Shown: positions 8,422-17,044, counted from the first letter of the stretch. The stretch: 21,827 bases of DNA from Desulfovibrio sp. (GCA_009773975.1 VSMX01000020.1:1-21827), one strand, 5' to 3'. A program made the numbers and translations. Notes: a model not told the origin generated them from the sequence alone.

Positions 8422-8520
8422 CCTATTAATGCGATAAAGCCGGCTGCGAAATCTACATTCGCTGCCCTCCCCGTGAAAACAGGACGCGCCACCAGAAACC
8501 GTTGGCGGCTGCGGAAAGGG
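8412..8520 (-). promoter_or_regulatory. trp attenuator: alternative leader RNA pairings
   Basis: Three segments can pair in competing ways. Segment 1 (CCCTTTCC, 8513-8520) can pair over 8 positions, two of them G-U, with segment 2 (GGGGAGGG, 8465-8472). Segment 2 can instead pair over 7 consecutive bases with segment 3 (CCTCCCC, 8412-8418), which is the 5' arm and loop of the terminator. The Trp codons lie 16 nt before segment 2. A ribosome stalled there for lack of charged tRNA-Trp leaves segment 2 free to form the antiterminator. A ribosome reaching the leader stop covers segment 2, so the terminator forms. Pairings were found by eye; no energies were calculated. Confidence 0.8.
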
Positions 8521-8545
8521 TGATGCTGGCGAATTGATTGCGCAT
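8453..8545 (-). CDS. trpL: trp operon leader peptide (tandem Trp codons)
   Basis: This is a 30-codon ORF starting ATG CGC AAT CAA and ending CGA ATG TAG. Codons 18 and 19 are adjacent TGG codons (8489-8494) in the context NGFWWRVLF. No other start codon precedes the Trp pair in frame. Position before trpE, the tandem Trp codons, the downstream alternative pairings and the U-tailed terminator together make a control peptide for attenuation the natural reading. The weak point is the start: no clear Shine-Dalgarno is seen upstream of 8545. Confidence 0.82.
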   Translation of the reverse strand: MRNQFASITLSAAANGFWWRVLFSRGGQRM

Positions 8546-8587
8546 GATTTGTAAAAATTTGGTTGAGGTTTCAGTTAGCTGGAAAGA

Positions 8588-8616
8588 AAAATGCAAATTT
8601 TTGCGAAACTTGTCAA
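8588..8616 (-). promoter_or_regulatory. putative trp operon promoter
   Basis: A perfect -35 consensus TTGACA (8611-8616, minus strand) lies just after the stop of the upstream acyltransferase gene. With a 17-bp spacer the -10 would be CATTTT (8588-8593), only a 3/6 match. Transcription would start near 8580, about 35 nt before the leader peptide ATG, as expected for a trp leader. The -35 box is convincing; the -10 box is not. Confidence 0.45.
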
Positions 8617-8628
8617 GCGGGAATTTGT

Positions 8629-10617
8629 TTATGGATTCAAGCCAAAATACGGCGCAATGATTTCCCTGGCCAGCTTCTGGCTGCCCGCCAGGGAAAGGTG
8701 ATCGTCGTCATAGTAAAGCGGCAGATTGTCCTTGTTGAAAACAGGGCAGGTCTCGCCGGGGCAGAAGGCGTCAAGCGTGCCGCGCAGCACGGTTACGCCG
8801 GGGATTTTGGCCAGCTTGTCCAGCATTGCAAGATACTGTTTTTGCCTTGCCAGGGCGTCGGCCCTACGGGTTTGCGGATAATCCTCCCTGACTGGATTGA
8901 GCCGCAGGCCGGGATAAATGGCCTCATGCACATCGATATCAAGATCGGGATTGTCCTCCACAAGGATGACCTTCTTGCCCAGGCCGACAATCTTTTTCAC
9001 GAAGTCCGCCATCTCATTGTAAAGATGCTCTTCCGTCATGTTGGGAAGAATATCGTGTTTGTGATGGCCGGGATTATGATTACTTGCCATATAAGTGTTG
9101 CCGCGGATAATGAGGAATACGGTTTTGATGTCTTGTTTGGCTGCCAGGATGTCAAGGATTAACCCCGGCTGCAGCGTATTGTCCCTGTAATAGGACCATA
9201 CCGGAAAGCGTCCGAGCAGAACAGTATTGAAACCAGCGCGTTTGCCTAGTTCCGCAATGCCAGGGTATGCGGAAAGCGCATGGCTGTCGCCGACCACGGC
9301 CACGGTTTCAGGATGGTCTGCATTGTTGAAGCGGCAAAAATCAAGATTTCCTTCTTTTATTCCCGCATAGGCAAAACCGGCTTCGTCTGTTGCCGGAATG
9401 GCGTTCAGTTGGGCGTATATGGCCCTGTTGTACTCGTTCAAAAAGGGAATAAAACCCTTCGAGAGCCAGATTGTCAGGCCGCCGGCGGCAATGATGGCCA
9501 TGGCGGCCATAAGGACGGGAATTTTGGCCTTGCCCAGAAATTTGCCATGACGGATGGGTTCTTCAACCAGCCGCCAGGTCAGCGTGGCGAGGACAAAGGC
9601 GACGGCGACAAGGGCGAACCGCAAGCCATGCGCCTGCCAATAAGCCTGGGCGCCGAGCAACAGCCAGGCAAAGGAGAGCAGGGGCCAGTGCCAGAGATAG
9701 AGCGTGTAGGAAATCTTGCCAATGAACACGCTGGCGGGATTGGCCAAAACCTTGCGGTTGATCGCGTTTTGCGGGCCGGCGGCGATCAGGCAAAATGAAG
9801 CGCCAACCGGCAGGAGGGCCATGTAGCCCGGATAATTGCCCGTGTCGTTTTCGCAGGTGAATATGCCGATGAATAGCAAAACGCAGCCGCAAAGGGCGGC
9901 GGGGGCGCCGCCCCGGGCAAGCTTTTCGGCCAGCCAGTCCGCGGATCTTTTGAAGCGGCCCGGGACTTTCAGTTTTTCGCGCAGGGCCGCGCTGGGCAGG
10001 GCCTGGAGGGCTGCGCGGGCAAGCAGTTCCCAAAAACGGGAAAGGGGCAGATAGAAGTCCGCATTGGGATGGTTTTTGTAAAGCAGAAGGTTGTCCAGAA
10101 AGGAGAGCAGGCAAAGTATGGCAAAAATTGTTGCCAGGCGCGGAAAATAGCGCCAGCAAAACCAGACCAGGAGCGGAAAGACGATATAGAACTGCTCTTC
10201 TATGCCCAGGCTCCAGAGGTTGAGCAGGGGCTTGGCATGGGCCGCCGTATCGAAATAGCCTGTTTCTCCGTAAAGGAATATGTTTGAAAGAAATGTCGCT
10301 CCGCCAAAGATGTGCTTGCCAAGGGCCATATACTCATCAGGATTCAGGAAGAAAAAACCGCCGCCAAGGCAGACGGCCAGGAGAAGCGCCAGAGCCGGGA
10401 AGATGCGAAGAACCCGTCTGGAGTAAAATTGGACGAAACTGAAATTTTCTGCGCCCAGGCTGGAAATGATTACGCCGCTGATCAAATAGCCGGAAATGAC
10501 GAAAAATATGTCCACGCCAATAAAGCCGCCGGGCATGATATTGGGAAAGGCGTGGAAAATTACCACCAGGATGATGGCCACGGCCCTGAGGCCGTCTATG
10601 TCGGGGCGGTATTTCAT
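8629..10617 (-). CDS. acyltransferase-3 family membrane protein with C-terminal SGNH domain (OafA/YrhL-like)
   Basis: The N-terminal ~370 residues form the polytopic acyltransferase-3 domain: YRPDIDGLRAVAIILVVIFH with the key H22, then GFIGVDIFFVISGYLI, WSLGIEEQFYIVFPLL and a YTLYLWHWPLL helix. After a last helix near residue 370-385 comes a periplasmic SGNH domain with nucleophile S445 in VVGDSHALS and the D637/H640 pair in DDDHLS. Proteins of this layout O-acetylate or O-acylate surface polysaccharides, the membrane part supplying acyl groups and the SGNH part transferring them. The total of 662 residues is typical. It starts 4 bp after the preceding gene, with no visible Shine-Dalgarno, so coupled translation is likely. 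It is the last gene of the glycan operon. Confidence 0.93.
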   Translation of the reverse strand: MKYRPDIDGLRAVAIILVVIFHAFPNIMPGGFIGVDIFFVISGYLISGVIISSLGAENFSFVQFYSRRVLRIFPALALLLAVCLGGGFFFLNPDEYMALGKHIFGGATFLSNIFLYGETGYFDTAAHAKPLLNLWSLGIEEQFYIVFPLLVWFCWRYFPRLATIFAILCLLSFLDNLLLYKNHPNADFYLPLSRFWELLARAALQALPSAALREKLKVPGRFKRSADWLAEKLARGGAPAALCGCVLLFIGIFTCENDTGNYPGYMALLPVGASFCLIAAGPQNAINRKVLANPASVFIGKISYTLYLWHWPLLSFAWLLLGAQAYWQAHGLRFALVAVAFVLATLTWRLVEEPIRHGKFLGKAKIPVLMAAMAIIAAGGLTIWLSKGFIPFLNEYNRAIYAQLNAIPATDEAGFAYAGIKEGNLDFCRFNNADHPETVAVVGDSHALSAYPGIAELGKRAGFNTVLLGRFPVWSYYRDNTLQPGLILDILAAKQDIKTVFLIIRGNTYMASNHNPGHHKHDILPNMTEEHLYNEMADFVKKIVGLGKKVILVEDNPDLDIDVHEAIYPGLRLNPVREDYPQTRRADALARQKQYLAMLDKLAKIPGVTVLRGTLDAFCPGETCPVFNKDNLPLYYDDDHLSLAGSQKLAREIIAPYFGLNP

Positions 10618-10621
10618 TATT

Positions 10622-12499
10622 TTATTGCTGATTTTTGTCTGAAGATGCTGCGTCTTCCGTTACTGGAAAAACTTTGACATATTCGCCATTTTTTCGTTCG
10701 AGAATATGGGGCTTTGCCAGGGGCAGCTCAGGCGTTCCCTGGGGAAGCGCCAAAATGAACTCTGGTTTGAGCGTATCCCTGTCTTTTTGGGAGGTTATAT
10801 GCAAAATCCTGGGCATCTCCCGCACGGAATCCGCCATGAAGGCCCACAGGGGATATTCGAAAGAATCGTCGTATATTTCAAGGCCGATACTCTTGGGGTG
10901 TTGGCTGGCAAGGAAATTGACCGCGTTAATATAGTCCTGATCAAAATGTTTGTAATTATTAAAATACAGATAGTTGCGTGTATTGTATAAAAAATTCCGT
11001 TCATTGCTGTCAAAAATACTCAAGCGGCGCAAGCCGCCCTGAAAGACAAGAAAAGTGGAAGCAAGAAGAATGATGACGAAAGTTTTTTGCAGCCATTTTT
11101 TTGGCCAGGAATTTATGTATAATCCTGCCAGGGGGGCTGCCAGAACAAACATTGACGTGTGTATGCGGCCAGCCCAGGGATGCCAGGTCAAAAAAATCCA
11201 GTAAAGCAGAAATGTGGCGCCAACAAGGGAGGAATATGTCCAGGGTGTCTTGAACTTGCGCAAGATGATCGAAACAGGCATGGCCAGCAGCAAAATCGCC
11301 TGAATAATATTTTGGGTTACGGTATCGACAACCTGGAACTGGGCTTCATATTCTTCGAGACCGCGCCAGGGAAAAATCGTCTTGTCATTTACATCCACGC
11401 CAAGCGCCGCGGGCAATCCCTGCCAGAAACCAAGAAGCGGACCCTTTAGAAGCCATGGCTCGTGCAGAAGAAAGTTGTAAACAATGTTTACCGCCAAAGT
11501 TCCCGGGGTGGGATGATAAAGAATATTTCTTTCTGTTCCCCCCACAATGCTGCCGTACGCCTGGTAAGTGCGTGCCAGGTGGGGGGCATTCAGGGCAATT
11601 ATGATGGCTGCCGCGGCAATGCCTTGCAGAAGCAGCTTGCGTGGCGATCGAAGACAAAAAAAGGCGATGGCGAGCACAAAGGGGAAAGCGGTCACATAGG
11701 CCGAGCCCTTGCTTAATATTGCGAACCCGATGCAACAGCCAAGTTTGCATATATTTTCCCGGTCCCTGGCCTTGCGCCAGTCGAGAAAAAGACTGGCCAT
11801 GGCGAGAATCCAGAAGGCTACGATATTGGAAGATTCCGTATTGGAAGCCTGGATAACCGCATTTGGCAAGGTGGCGATGAACAGACCGGAGAGAAGCTGA
11901 ACTTTTTCATTTCCTCCCAGCTGCCCTGCAATGCGCATACCCCCGGCAATCATGCCAACAAAGGCAAACCATTGGGCAAGATTGACAAAGTAGTCGCCCC
12001 CATTCATGGCCATGGATTGCAAGGCAATCATGGAATTGAAGGGCGGCATCCCGATTTGTCTTGGAATATTTGTGGGATAGGGCGCAAGGCTATGGTTCTG
12101 CAGCCAGTGCATTACCCTTGGCAAATGATATGAAAGAACGTCCCACATATTGGGCGGATAAACGAGCGCGGCCACAAGGGAGCAAATACAGATAACGGCA
12201 ATGCTGACAGGAATCAGACCCTTTGGCCGTTCGAAATGTATTCGCTCGCGCAGCTGCCAGATATGCCACACAAGAAAAGATGCATAAAGAACCCAGAAAA
12301 CCATAAAGCATAAACTGTAAACACAGTTTATCAGGCTGAGCGCGTTGGTCAGTATCCAGACTGCAAAGCTCCAGCAAAGCGCGCCGTTGGTTATGATTGT
12401 AAAAAAGGGAGGGCTCGTTTCAGTCTGCTTGAGAAAAAAAGCCCACACTGTGCCTGCGAGGCAGGCGTACGGCAGTATTGAAAGAAATACAAAAAACAC
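10622..12499 (-). CDS. polytopic membrane protein, GT-C-like glycosyltransferase, paralog 1
   Basis: This is a 625-residue protein with roughly a dozen hydrophobic segments and a C-terminal soluble tail (about 510-625). The first large extracytoplasmic loop carries PPNMWDVLSYHLPRVMHW, a D-and-H rich loop in the place where GT-C enzymes (ArnT/PMT-like) hold their catalytic acidic residue. The segment ASNTESSNIVAFW and a C-terminal EIYDDSFEYPLWAF are shared with the neighbouring paralog. The likely role is transfer of a sugar from a polyprenyl-phosphate donor on the outer face of the inner membrane; no substrate can be named. It starts with GTG at 12499, preceded by GGGGGAGG with a 4-base spacer. 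It lies 33 bp after paralog 2 and 4 bp before the acyltransferase. Confidence 0.75.
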   Translation of the reverse strand: MFFVFLSILPYACLAGTVWAFFLKQTETSPPFFTIITNGALCWSFAVWILTNALSLINCVYSLCFMVFWVLYASFLVWHIWQLRERIHFERPKGLIPVSIAVICICSLVAALVYPPNMWDVLSYHLPRVMHWLQNHSLAPYPTNIPRQIGMPPFNSMIALQSMAMNGGDYFVNLAQWFAFVGMIAGGMRIAGQLGGNEKVQLLSGLFIATLPNAVIQASNTESSNIVAFWILAMASLFLDWRKARDRENICKLGCCIGFAILSKGSAYVTAFPFVLAIAFFCLRSPRKLLLQGIAAAAIIIALNAPHLARTYQAYGSIVGGTERNILYHPTPGTLAVNIVYNFLLHEPWLLKGPLLGFWQGLPAALGVDVNDKTIFPWRGLEEYEAQFQVVDTVTQNIIQAILLLAMPVSIILRKFKTPWTYSSLVGATFLLYWIFLTWHPWAGRIHTSMFVLAAPLAGLYINSWPKKWLQKTFVIILLASTFLVFQGGLRRLSIFDSNERNFLYNTRNYLYFNNYKHFDQDYINAVNFLASQHPKSIGLEIYDDSFEYPLWAFMADSVREMPRILHITSQKDRDTLKPEFILALPQGTPELPLAKPHILERKNGEYVKVFPVTEDAASSDKNQQ

Positions 12500-12532
12500 T
12501 TTTCCTCCCCCTGGCTGGCCTTGCGGGGCAGA

Positions 12533-14392
12533 TCATTCCCGGTCCCTGTCTGGCGGAAAAATTTTTATATAGCTATTGCCGCGTTTTCCAAGGACGCAAG
12601 GCAGGGCGAGAGGGGCATCTCCTTCGCCCTTGCCCAGGACAACTATAAATTGGGGATTGAGCTTTTCCCGGTCGTTTTCGGAAAGCAGATGAAAGATTTT
12701 AGGCATTTTTTTCACTTTTTCCGACAGCAGCGCCCAGAGCGGATACTCGAATGCATCATCATACAATTCAAGGCCAATGCTTTGGGGGTTTTGGGCCGCC
12801 AGAAAATTCACCATGTCAATATATGGCCGGGCAACGCGCTTGTAGGCGTTGAAATAGAGGTCGGCGCGCGGAGAATAGAGAAAGTTTTTCTGGTTGTTGT
12901 CGAAGACGCCCACCCTGCGCAAGCCGCCCTGAAAAGCCATGAAAGTCCATAGCAAAAAAAACAGGATCAGGCAATTTTGCAAGGCCCTGCTTTTCCAGCT
13001 CTCCATATATATCCCCGCCAGCGGAGCGGCAAGGGAAAAAAGCACTGTATGGATTCTGGCCGCCCATGGATGCCAGGAAAGCAGCAGGCAAAACATTGCA
13101 AAGCTGGCCGCCACTTCGCAAGCGTATGAAAATGGCGGCCTGAATTTGCGAAGAACAATGGCAACAAGCATCCCCAAAAGCACAACTGCCTGCAGAAAGT
13201 TTGGAGTTGAAGAATCGCCGAAGTCAAGTTTGCTGACGGCCTGATCCAGGCCGCCCCAGGGAAATATTTCCTTGTCATTTTCTTCGGCGCCAAGGATTTT
13301 CGCTCCGGATTGCCAGGTTTCCCGGAGGGGGGAAATCAGCAGCCAGGGAACGTGGAGCAAAAAATTATAGGCGCCATTCACCACAAAGGTGGCGGGGGTT
13401 GGATGATACAGGATATTTTTCTCCGCTCCACCAAAAGGACTCCCGTAAGCTTCAATGCTTCTGCAGTAGTGCGGCGCATTTATCGAAAGGATGATCAGGG
13501 CTGCGCAGAAGCCTTGCCGAAGAAGTTTGCGCGGTTTTTTGAGGCAATTAAAGGCGACCATAATCACGAAAGGAAGCGCCACAACATAGGCCGAGCCCTT
13601 GCTCAGGACGGCAAGGCCAATACAAAGGCCGAATTTGGTCAGCAGTTTGCCATCCAGGTTTTTTTGCCAGTCAAGAAAAATGCTGACCGCGGCAAGTGTC
13701 CAGAATGACACAATGTTTGAAGATTCCGTGTTGGACGCATGGATGAAAGCATTGGGCAAGGTCGCGATGAAGAGGGCGGCAAGAATTTGAGCCTTCCTGC
13801 CGCCGCCAAGCTGGGATGTAATTTGGGCAACGGCCGCGATCATTCCGATAAAGGCCAGCCATTGGCCAAGATTGACAAAATGGTCTCCGCCTCCCATGCC
13901 CAGGGACTGCATGGCCACAAGAGCGTTGAATGGCGGCATGCCTGTTTGTCTGGGAATATTTGTGGGGAAGGGGGCAAGAGTGTGGTTTTGCAGCCAATGC
14001 ATCACACGCGGCAAATGATAGGAATGCACATCCCACATATTGGGCGGATATGCGATGGCCGCGACAAGAGAGCAGACGCAGATTGCTGCAATGCTTGCGG
14101 AAAGAAAACCGCCGGGAATATCAGGATGCGGCGGAAGATGTTTGCGGCGGCTGATGATGCAGACAAGAATCGCGGCATAAGCCAGCCAGATTGCAATTAT
14201 AAACGGCTGGCAAATCGCGTTGAAAATGCTTGCGATGTTGCTTGTCAGCCAGATAAAAAGGCTCCAGACAAGGGAACCATTTACAATGGACGTGAACAGG
14301 GCGCATCTTTTTCCGGACGGTTCGGGCGTAAATACCCATATTGTGCAGACAAGGCAAAGATAAGGCAAAATGGATAGCAGGGTAAAAAGCAT
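12533..14392 (-). CDS. polytopic membrane protein, GT-C-like glycosyltransferase, paralog 2
   Basis: At 619 residues it is collinear with the next gene along its whole length. Near-identical blocks include PPNMWDVHSYHLPRVMHWLQ, the following PTNIPRQTGMPPFN, the SNTESSNIV segment and the C-terminal LYDDAFEYPLWAL. The pair is a clear tandem duplication that has since diverged. The start at 14392 (MLFTLLSILPY) is chosen over ATG 14398, because it aligns with the paralog's MFFVFLSILPY and has GGGGA at proper spacing. The predicted role is an inner-membrane GT-C type glycosyl transfer to a surface glycan or lipid carrier. Function is inferred from topology and context. It lies 44 bp after the SGNH-like gene. 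Confidence 0.75.
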   Translation of the reverse strand: MLFTLLSILPYLCLVCTIWVFTPEPSGKRCALFTSIVNGSLVWSLFIWLTSNIASIFNAICQPFIIAIWLAYAAILVCIISRRKHLPPHPDIPGGFLSASIAAICVCSLVAAIAYPPNMWDVHSYHLPRVMHWLQNHTLAPFPTNIPRQTGMPPFNALVAMQSLGMGGGDHFVNLGQWLAFIGMIAAVAQITSQLGGGRKAQILAALFIATLPNAFIHASNTESSNIVSFWTLAAVSIFLDWQKNLDGKLLTKFGLCIGLAVLSKGSAYVVALPFVIMVAFNCLKKPRKLLRQGFCAALIILSINAPHYCRSIEAYGSPFGGAEKNILYHPTPATFVVNGAYNFLLHVPWLLISPLRETWQSGAKILGAEENDKEIFPWGGLDQAVSKLDFGDSSTPNFLQAVVLLGMLVAIVLRKFRPPFSYACEVAASFAMFCLLLSWHPWAARIHTVLFSLAAPLAGIYMESWKSRALQNCLILFFLLWTFMAFQGGLRRVGVFDNNQKNFLYSPRADLYFNAYKRVARPYIDMVNFLAAQNPQSIGLELYDDAFEYPLWALLSEKVKKMPKIFHLLSENDREKLNPQFIVVLGKGEGDAPLALPCVLGKRGNSYIKIFPPDRDRE

Positions 14393-14436
14393 GGTCATCC
14401 CCGGACAGTCGCCGCCAATTGCGCACAGCGCGCTTG

Positions 14437-15876
14437 TTATTGGCTCCTCTCCTTGCGCAATTCGCGCAAATAGGCGGCAAGGCCCGCGGCGATTTCACCG
14501 GTGGCAAGGTCATTGGGGTGAAATTCGCTGTTTTTCACAATATGGTAGTTGCTGCCATGGGGGTCATCCCATTCAGGCAATATTTTGCGCATCACAAAGG
14601 CGGAAATTCCCATTTTTTCCAGTGTTGGGATAATTTCATCAAGGTCTGGCCATACCAACACCGTAAGGGGCGTATTGTATTTTTCTTTCAGTATTCTGGC
14701 TGATTGCTCGATAAGTGACAAATAGATTTTCAGGAAATGATCGCGTTTTGTCTTCTGGAAATAGCGATTAAGTCTGCCGGAAACTTCCCTGAATGCCTGC
14801 GATCCATTTAGCATACGCGGCAAGCTGTTCAGAAGATAATACGGGCTTTCGGTAATCACTCCATCCCGAACCGCAATGCCGTCACGCAGGACATAACGGC
14901 TGCTGAACATGTCAAACAGGCCAGTCGGGCGGTGCAGATGCGCCGATATTGCCAAAAAAAGCGCTTCCCGGAACGGAGCTGACGGCTTTTCCACAAAACC
15001 GTCTTCAAGCATGTCCAGCATTTCCTGCGCCCCGTAGGCGCTGAAGCCATAATTCGTTATTTTCCAGTCGGGGCCAAGATCCCTGGATAATTTCCAGGCC
15101 CAGGTCTGTTCGTTTTCAAGGCCGTAGCCAAAAGTATAGGAACAGCCAAAAAGCAGGATATCCGCGCCCGGTTTTTCCGAAACTGGCGGCATTGTCCTTC
15201 TGTTTTTGTCATCGAAAATATAGCGGACATCAAAAAGCGGCCTGTTTTTATAATCCTCGCGATGCGCGGCAGCGCCTGATGGATGCTTTGGCTTTTCAGG
15301 GTAGAGCCATTTGTCGTATTTTTTCAGAACAAGTTCGGCCTGGGCCTGACCGTTGCGCACATATTTGCTTTTTTCATTGTTCTGCACATATGTGTCCTGA
15401 TATTGATCGGTAAGGAAATAAAATATTTCGGCCAGGCCGCAGAAAAGAATGACAGAGGCGGCCAGACAAAGCAGGCCGGAAAAAACGTTGGAAATTTTTG
15501 CCGCGATCAGGAAGGCGCATAAGGCAAGGGACAGGCTGCCCAGTATCCAGCAGACAGAGAGAAGGCCCTTCATGAATGGGGAAAGATACACGGCTGCCGG
15601 AGACGCGAGGGGAATTGCGACAAGGATAATGCCGGCAATTCCCATGATCAGTGCATTATAAGGATTGTTCCTGTGGCGCGCGACAAATTGTCGTATTGGC
15701 CGGTTCAGCACAATCGCTCCAAGACACAGGGGCAGAAAACAGAACTCGAATGCTACCTCAATTGTATAGGCATATTCCGCGCTCGCGCTTTCGGGGATTG
15801 TCAGGTACAAAATCATGATCAGGATGGCGAGAACGCCTGCTGTCAGAGATAACAGACTGTCCAGATGCATCTTCAT
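14437..15876 (-). CDS. membrane-anchored SGNH/GDSL hydrolase-like protein, paralog 1
   Basis: This is a 479-residue protein. About five hydrophobic segments occupy residues 1-160, followed by a soluble domain, probably periplasmic. The domain has an SGNH block I, LLFGCSYTFGYG with candidate nucleophile S246, a block II-like NYGFSAYGAQEML, and a C-terminal EFHPNDLATGEIA with candidate H453. The usual block III Asn position seems replaced by a His motif (AISAHLHRP), and the acidic residue before the catalytic His is Glu two positions upstream rather than Asp three upstream. Such proteins often add or remove O-acyl groups on glycans, but the residue changes make the activity uncertain. A close paralog lies at 17045-18544, on the other side of the GT2 gene. 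Confidence 0.78.
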   Translation of the reverse strand: MKMHLDSLLSLTAGVLAILIMILYLTIPESASAEYAYTIEVAFEFCFLPLCLGAIVLNRPIRQFVARHRNNPYNALIMGIAGIILVAIPLASPAAVYLSPFMKGLLSVCWILGSLSLALCAFLIAAKISNVFSGLLCLAASVILFCGLAEIFYFLTDQYQDTYVQNNEKSKYVRNGQAQAELVLKKYDKWLYPEKPKHPSGAAAHREDYKNRPLFDVRYIFDDKNRRTMPPVSEKPGADILLFGCSYTFGYGLENEQTWAWKLSRDLGPDWKITNYGFSAYGAQEMLDMLEDGFVEKPSAPFREALFLAISAHLHRPTGLFDMFSSRYVLRDGIAVRDGVITESPYYLLNSLPRMLNGSQAFREVSGRLNRYFQKTKRDHFLKIYLSLIEQSARILKEKYNTPLTVLVWPDLDEIIPTLEKMGISAFVMRKILPEWDDPHGSNYHIVKNSEFHPNDLATGEIAAGLAAYLRELRKERSQ

Positions 15877-15900
15877 GTCGGGGATTCCGCTTTTTGGTAT

Positions 15901-15920
15901 TCGGCCGCGATAGCAGCCGA
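15901..15920. repeat. short intergenic stem-loop between GT2-GtrA and SGNH-like genes
   Basis: An 8-bp inverted repeat TCGGCCGC / GCAGCCGA with a 4-base loop includes one position that pairs only as G-U in the minus-strand RNA. It sits in the 59-bp gap after the GT2-GtrA stop and before the next gene. No U-run follows, so it is not a good terminator. It might mark an mRNA processing or stability point. Confidence 0.4.
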
Positions 15921-15935
15921 TTTAGTTAAACAGGC

Positions 15936-17021
15936 TTAAAACACATAATATTTGCGCATCAGAAAATTGCCGGCAAAGCCGATCAGGGTTGACCAGGCCT
16001 TGGCCCAGACAGGCGAAAGCCCCAGGGCAACGAAGCCCCATGTGCACAAATAATCCAGCAGACACATGGCGGCCACCGTCACAATATAGGCGCCAAGCTC
16101 GCCTTTTGCGGACCACCTTGCCTTATGCCTGAAAAGGATTGCCAGACAGAGCAAATAGTTTAGCGCGGCGGCCATGCCGAAAGCGATCAGCACCGAGGCC
16201 AGAAGGTGGAAGCCAGCCGTGTCCAGAATGGCGAAAATGCCTATATTGGCCAGGGCGCAGACTATGCCGATAAAAAGATAGAGCAGAAGCTGCATGGGCA
16301 GGGGCGCGTATGGCGCGCCATAATGCAGAATGCAGTACAGGGCGCGGACTCCGTCCTTCCAGCCGATTTTTTTGCCTTCTTCGTAGCTGCGCGGCTGGTA
16401 ATGAATGGCACATTCGTAAACCCGGAAATTCATCCTCCCCACAAGCTCCGTCACCTCGGGCTCGAAACCGAAGCGTTCTTCCCTTAGTTGGGGGGCAATT
16501 TTGCGGATTGCTTCCCGGGTAAAAAGCTTGTAGCAGGTTTCCATGTCCGTGATGTCCAGGTTGGTGAACATATTGGAAACAAAGGTCAGGGAACGGTTCA
16601 TCCAGGTGTGCCAGAAGTACAGAACACGCCTCGTGTCGCGGCGCAGGTAACGGGAACCATAGACGACATCGGCCTTGCCGTCGCGTATCGGTTTGAGCAT
16701 CTCAAGATAATCCAGGGGGTCATATTCCGCATCCGCATCCTGAATGCCGACATAATCTCCGCTGGCATGCTCAAAACCGGCTCTCAAAGCCGCGCCTTTA
16801 CCCATATTGCGGGGCTGGCCGAACACAACCACTTCCCTGTGTTCGGCGGCGAGAGCCGTGGCCACATTGAAGCTTGCATCCGTGGAACAGTCGTCCACAA
16901 TCACAAGTTCCAGGCCAATGCCGTGTCCCTTCAGCAAAAGACATCTTTCGATGCAGGCTCTCAGTGTTTTTTCCTCATTGAAGCACGGTATTACAAGACT
17001 GAGTACTTCCGGGCTGTTCAT
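15936..17021 (-). CDS. GT2 family glycosyltransferase fused to GtrA-like membrane domain
   Basis: Residues 1 to about 230 form a GT-A fold GT2 enzyme of the DPM1/GtrB type: VIPCFNEEKTL at the start, IVDDCSTD with D43 and D44, the metal-binding DAD at 95-97, and VVYGSRY and DMETCYKLF segments. Residues from about 243 to 361 hold four hydrophobic helices matching the GtrA/DPMS small membrane domain. Enzymes of this kind transfer a sugar from a nucleotide donor to polyprenyl phosphate, and GtrA parts are thought to assist flipping. The product would be a suitable donor for the GT-C-like proteins encoded downstream. The gene lies 23 bp after the SGNH paralog 2 stop. Confidence 0.9.
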   Translation of the reverse strand: MNSPEVLSLVIPCFNEEKTLRACIERCLLLKGHGIGLELVIVDDCSTDASFNVATALAAEHREVVVFGQPRNMGKGAALRAGFEHASGDYVGIQDADAEYDPLDYLEMLKPIRDGKADVVYGSRYLRRDTRRVLYFWHTWMNRSLTFVSNMFTNLDITDMETCYKLFTREAIRKIAPQLREERFGFEPEVTELVGRMNFRVYECAIHYQPRSYEEGKKIGWKDGVRALYCILHYGAPYAPLPMQLLLYLFIGIVCALANIGIFAILDTAGFHLLASVLIAFGMAAALNYLLCLAILFRHKARWSAKGELGAYIVTVAAMCLLDYLCTWGFVALGLSPVWAKAWSTLIGFAGNFLMRKYYVF

Positions 17022-17044
17022 GGCTGTTGACTGCTCCCTGCTTT

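Noticed and set aside
8163..8492. Minus-strand 109-codon frame spanning the trp leader and the trpE start
   Set aside because: It overlaps trpE out of frame, runs through the terminator hairpin and its T-run, and has no family resemblance. The leader peptide at 8453-8545 in another frame explains the region better.
8588..8606. GCAAA-TTTGC followed by a T-rich stretch after the acyltransferase gene, as a terminator
   Set aside because: The stem is only 4-5 AT-rich pairs with a loop of 2-4 bases, and it overlaps the putative trp -10 region. It is too weak to call.
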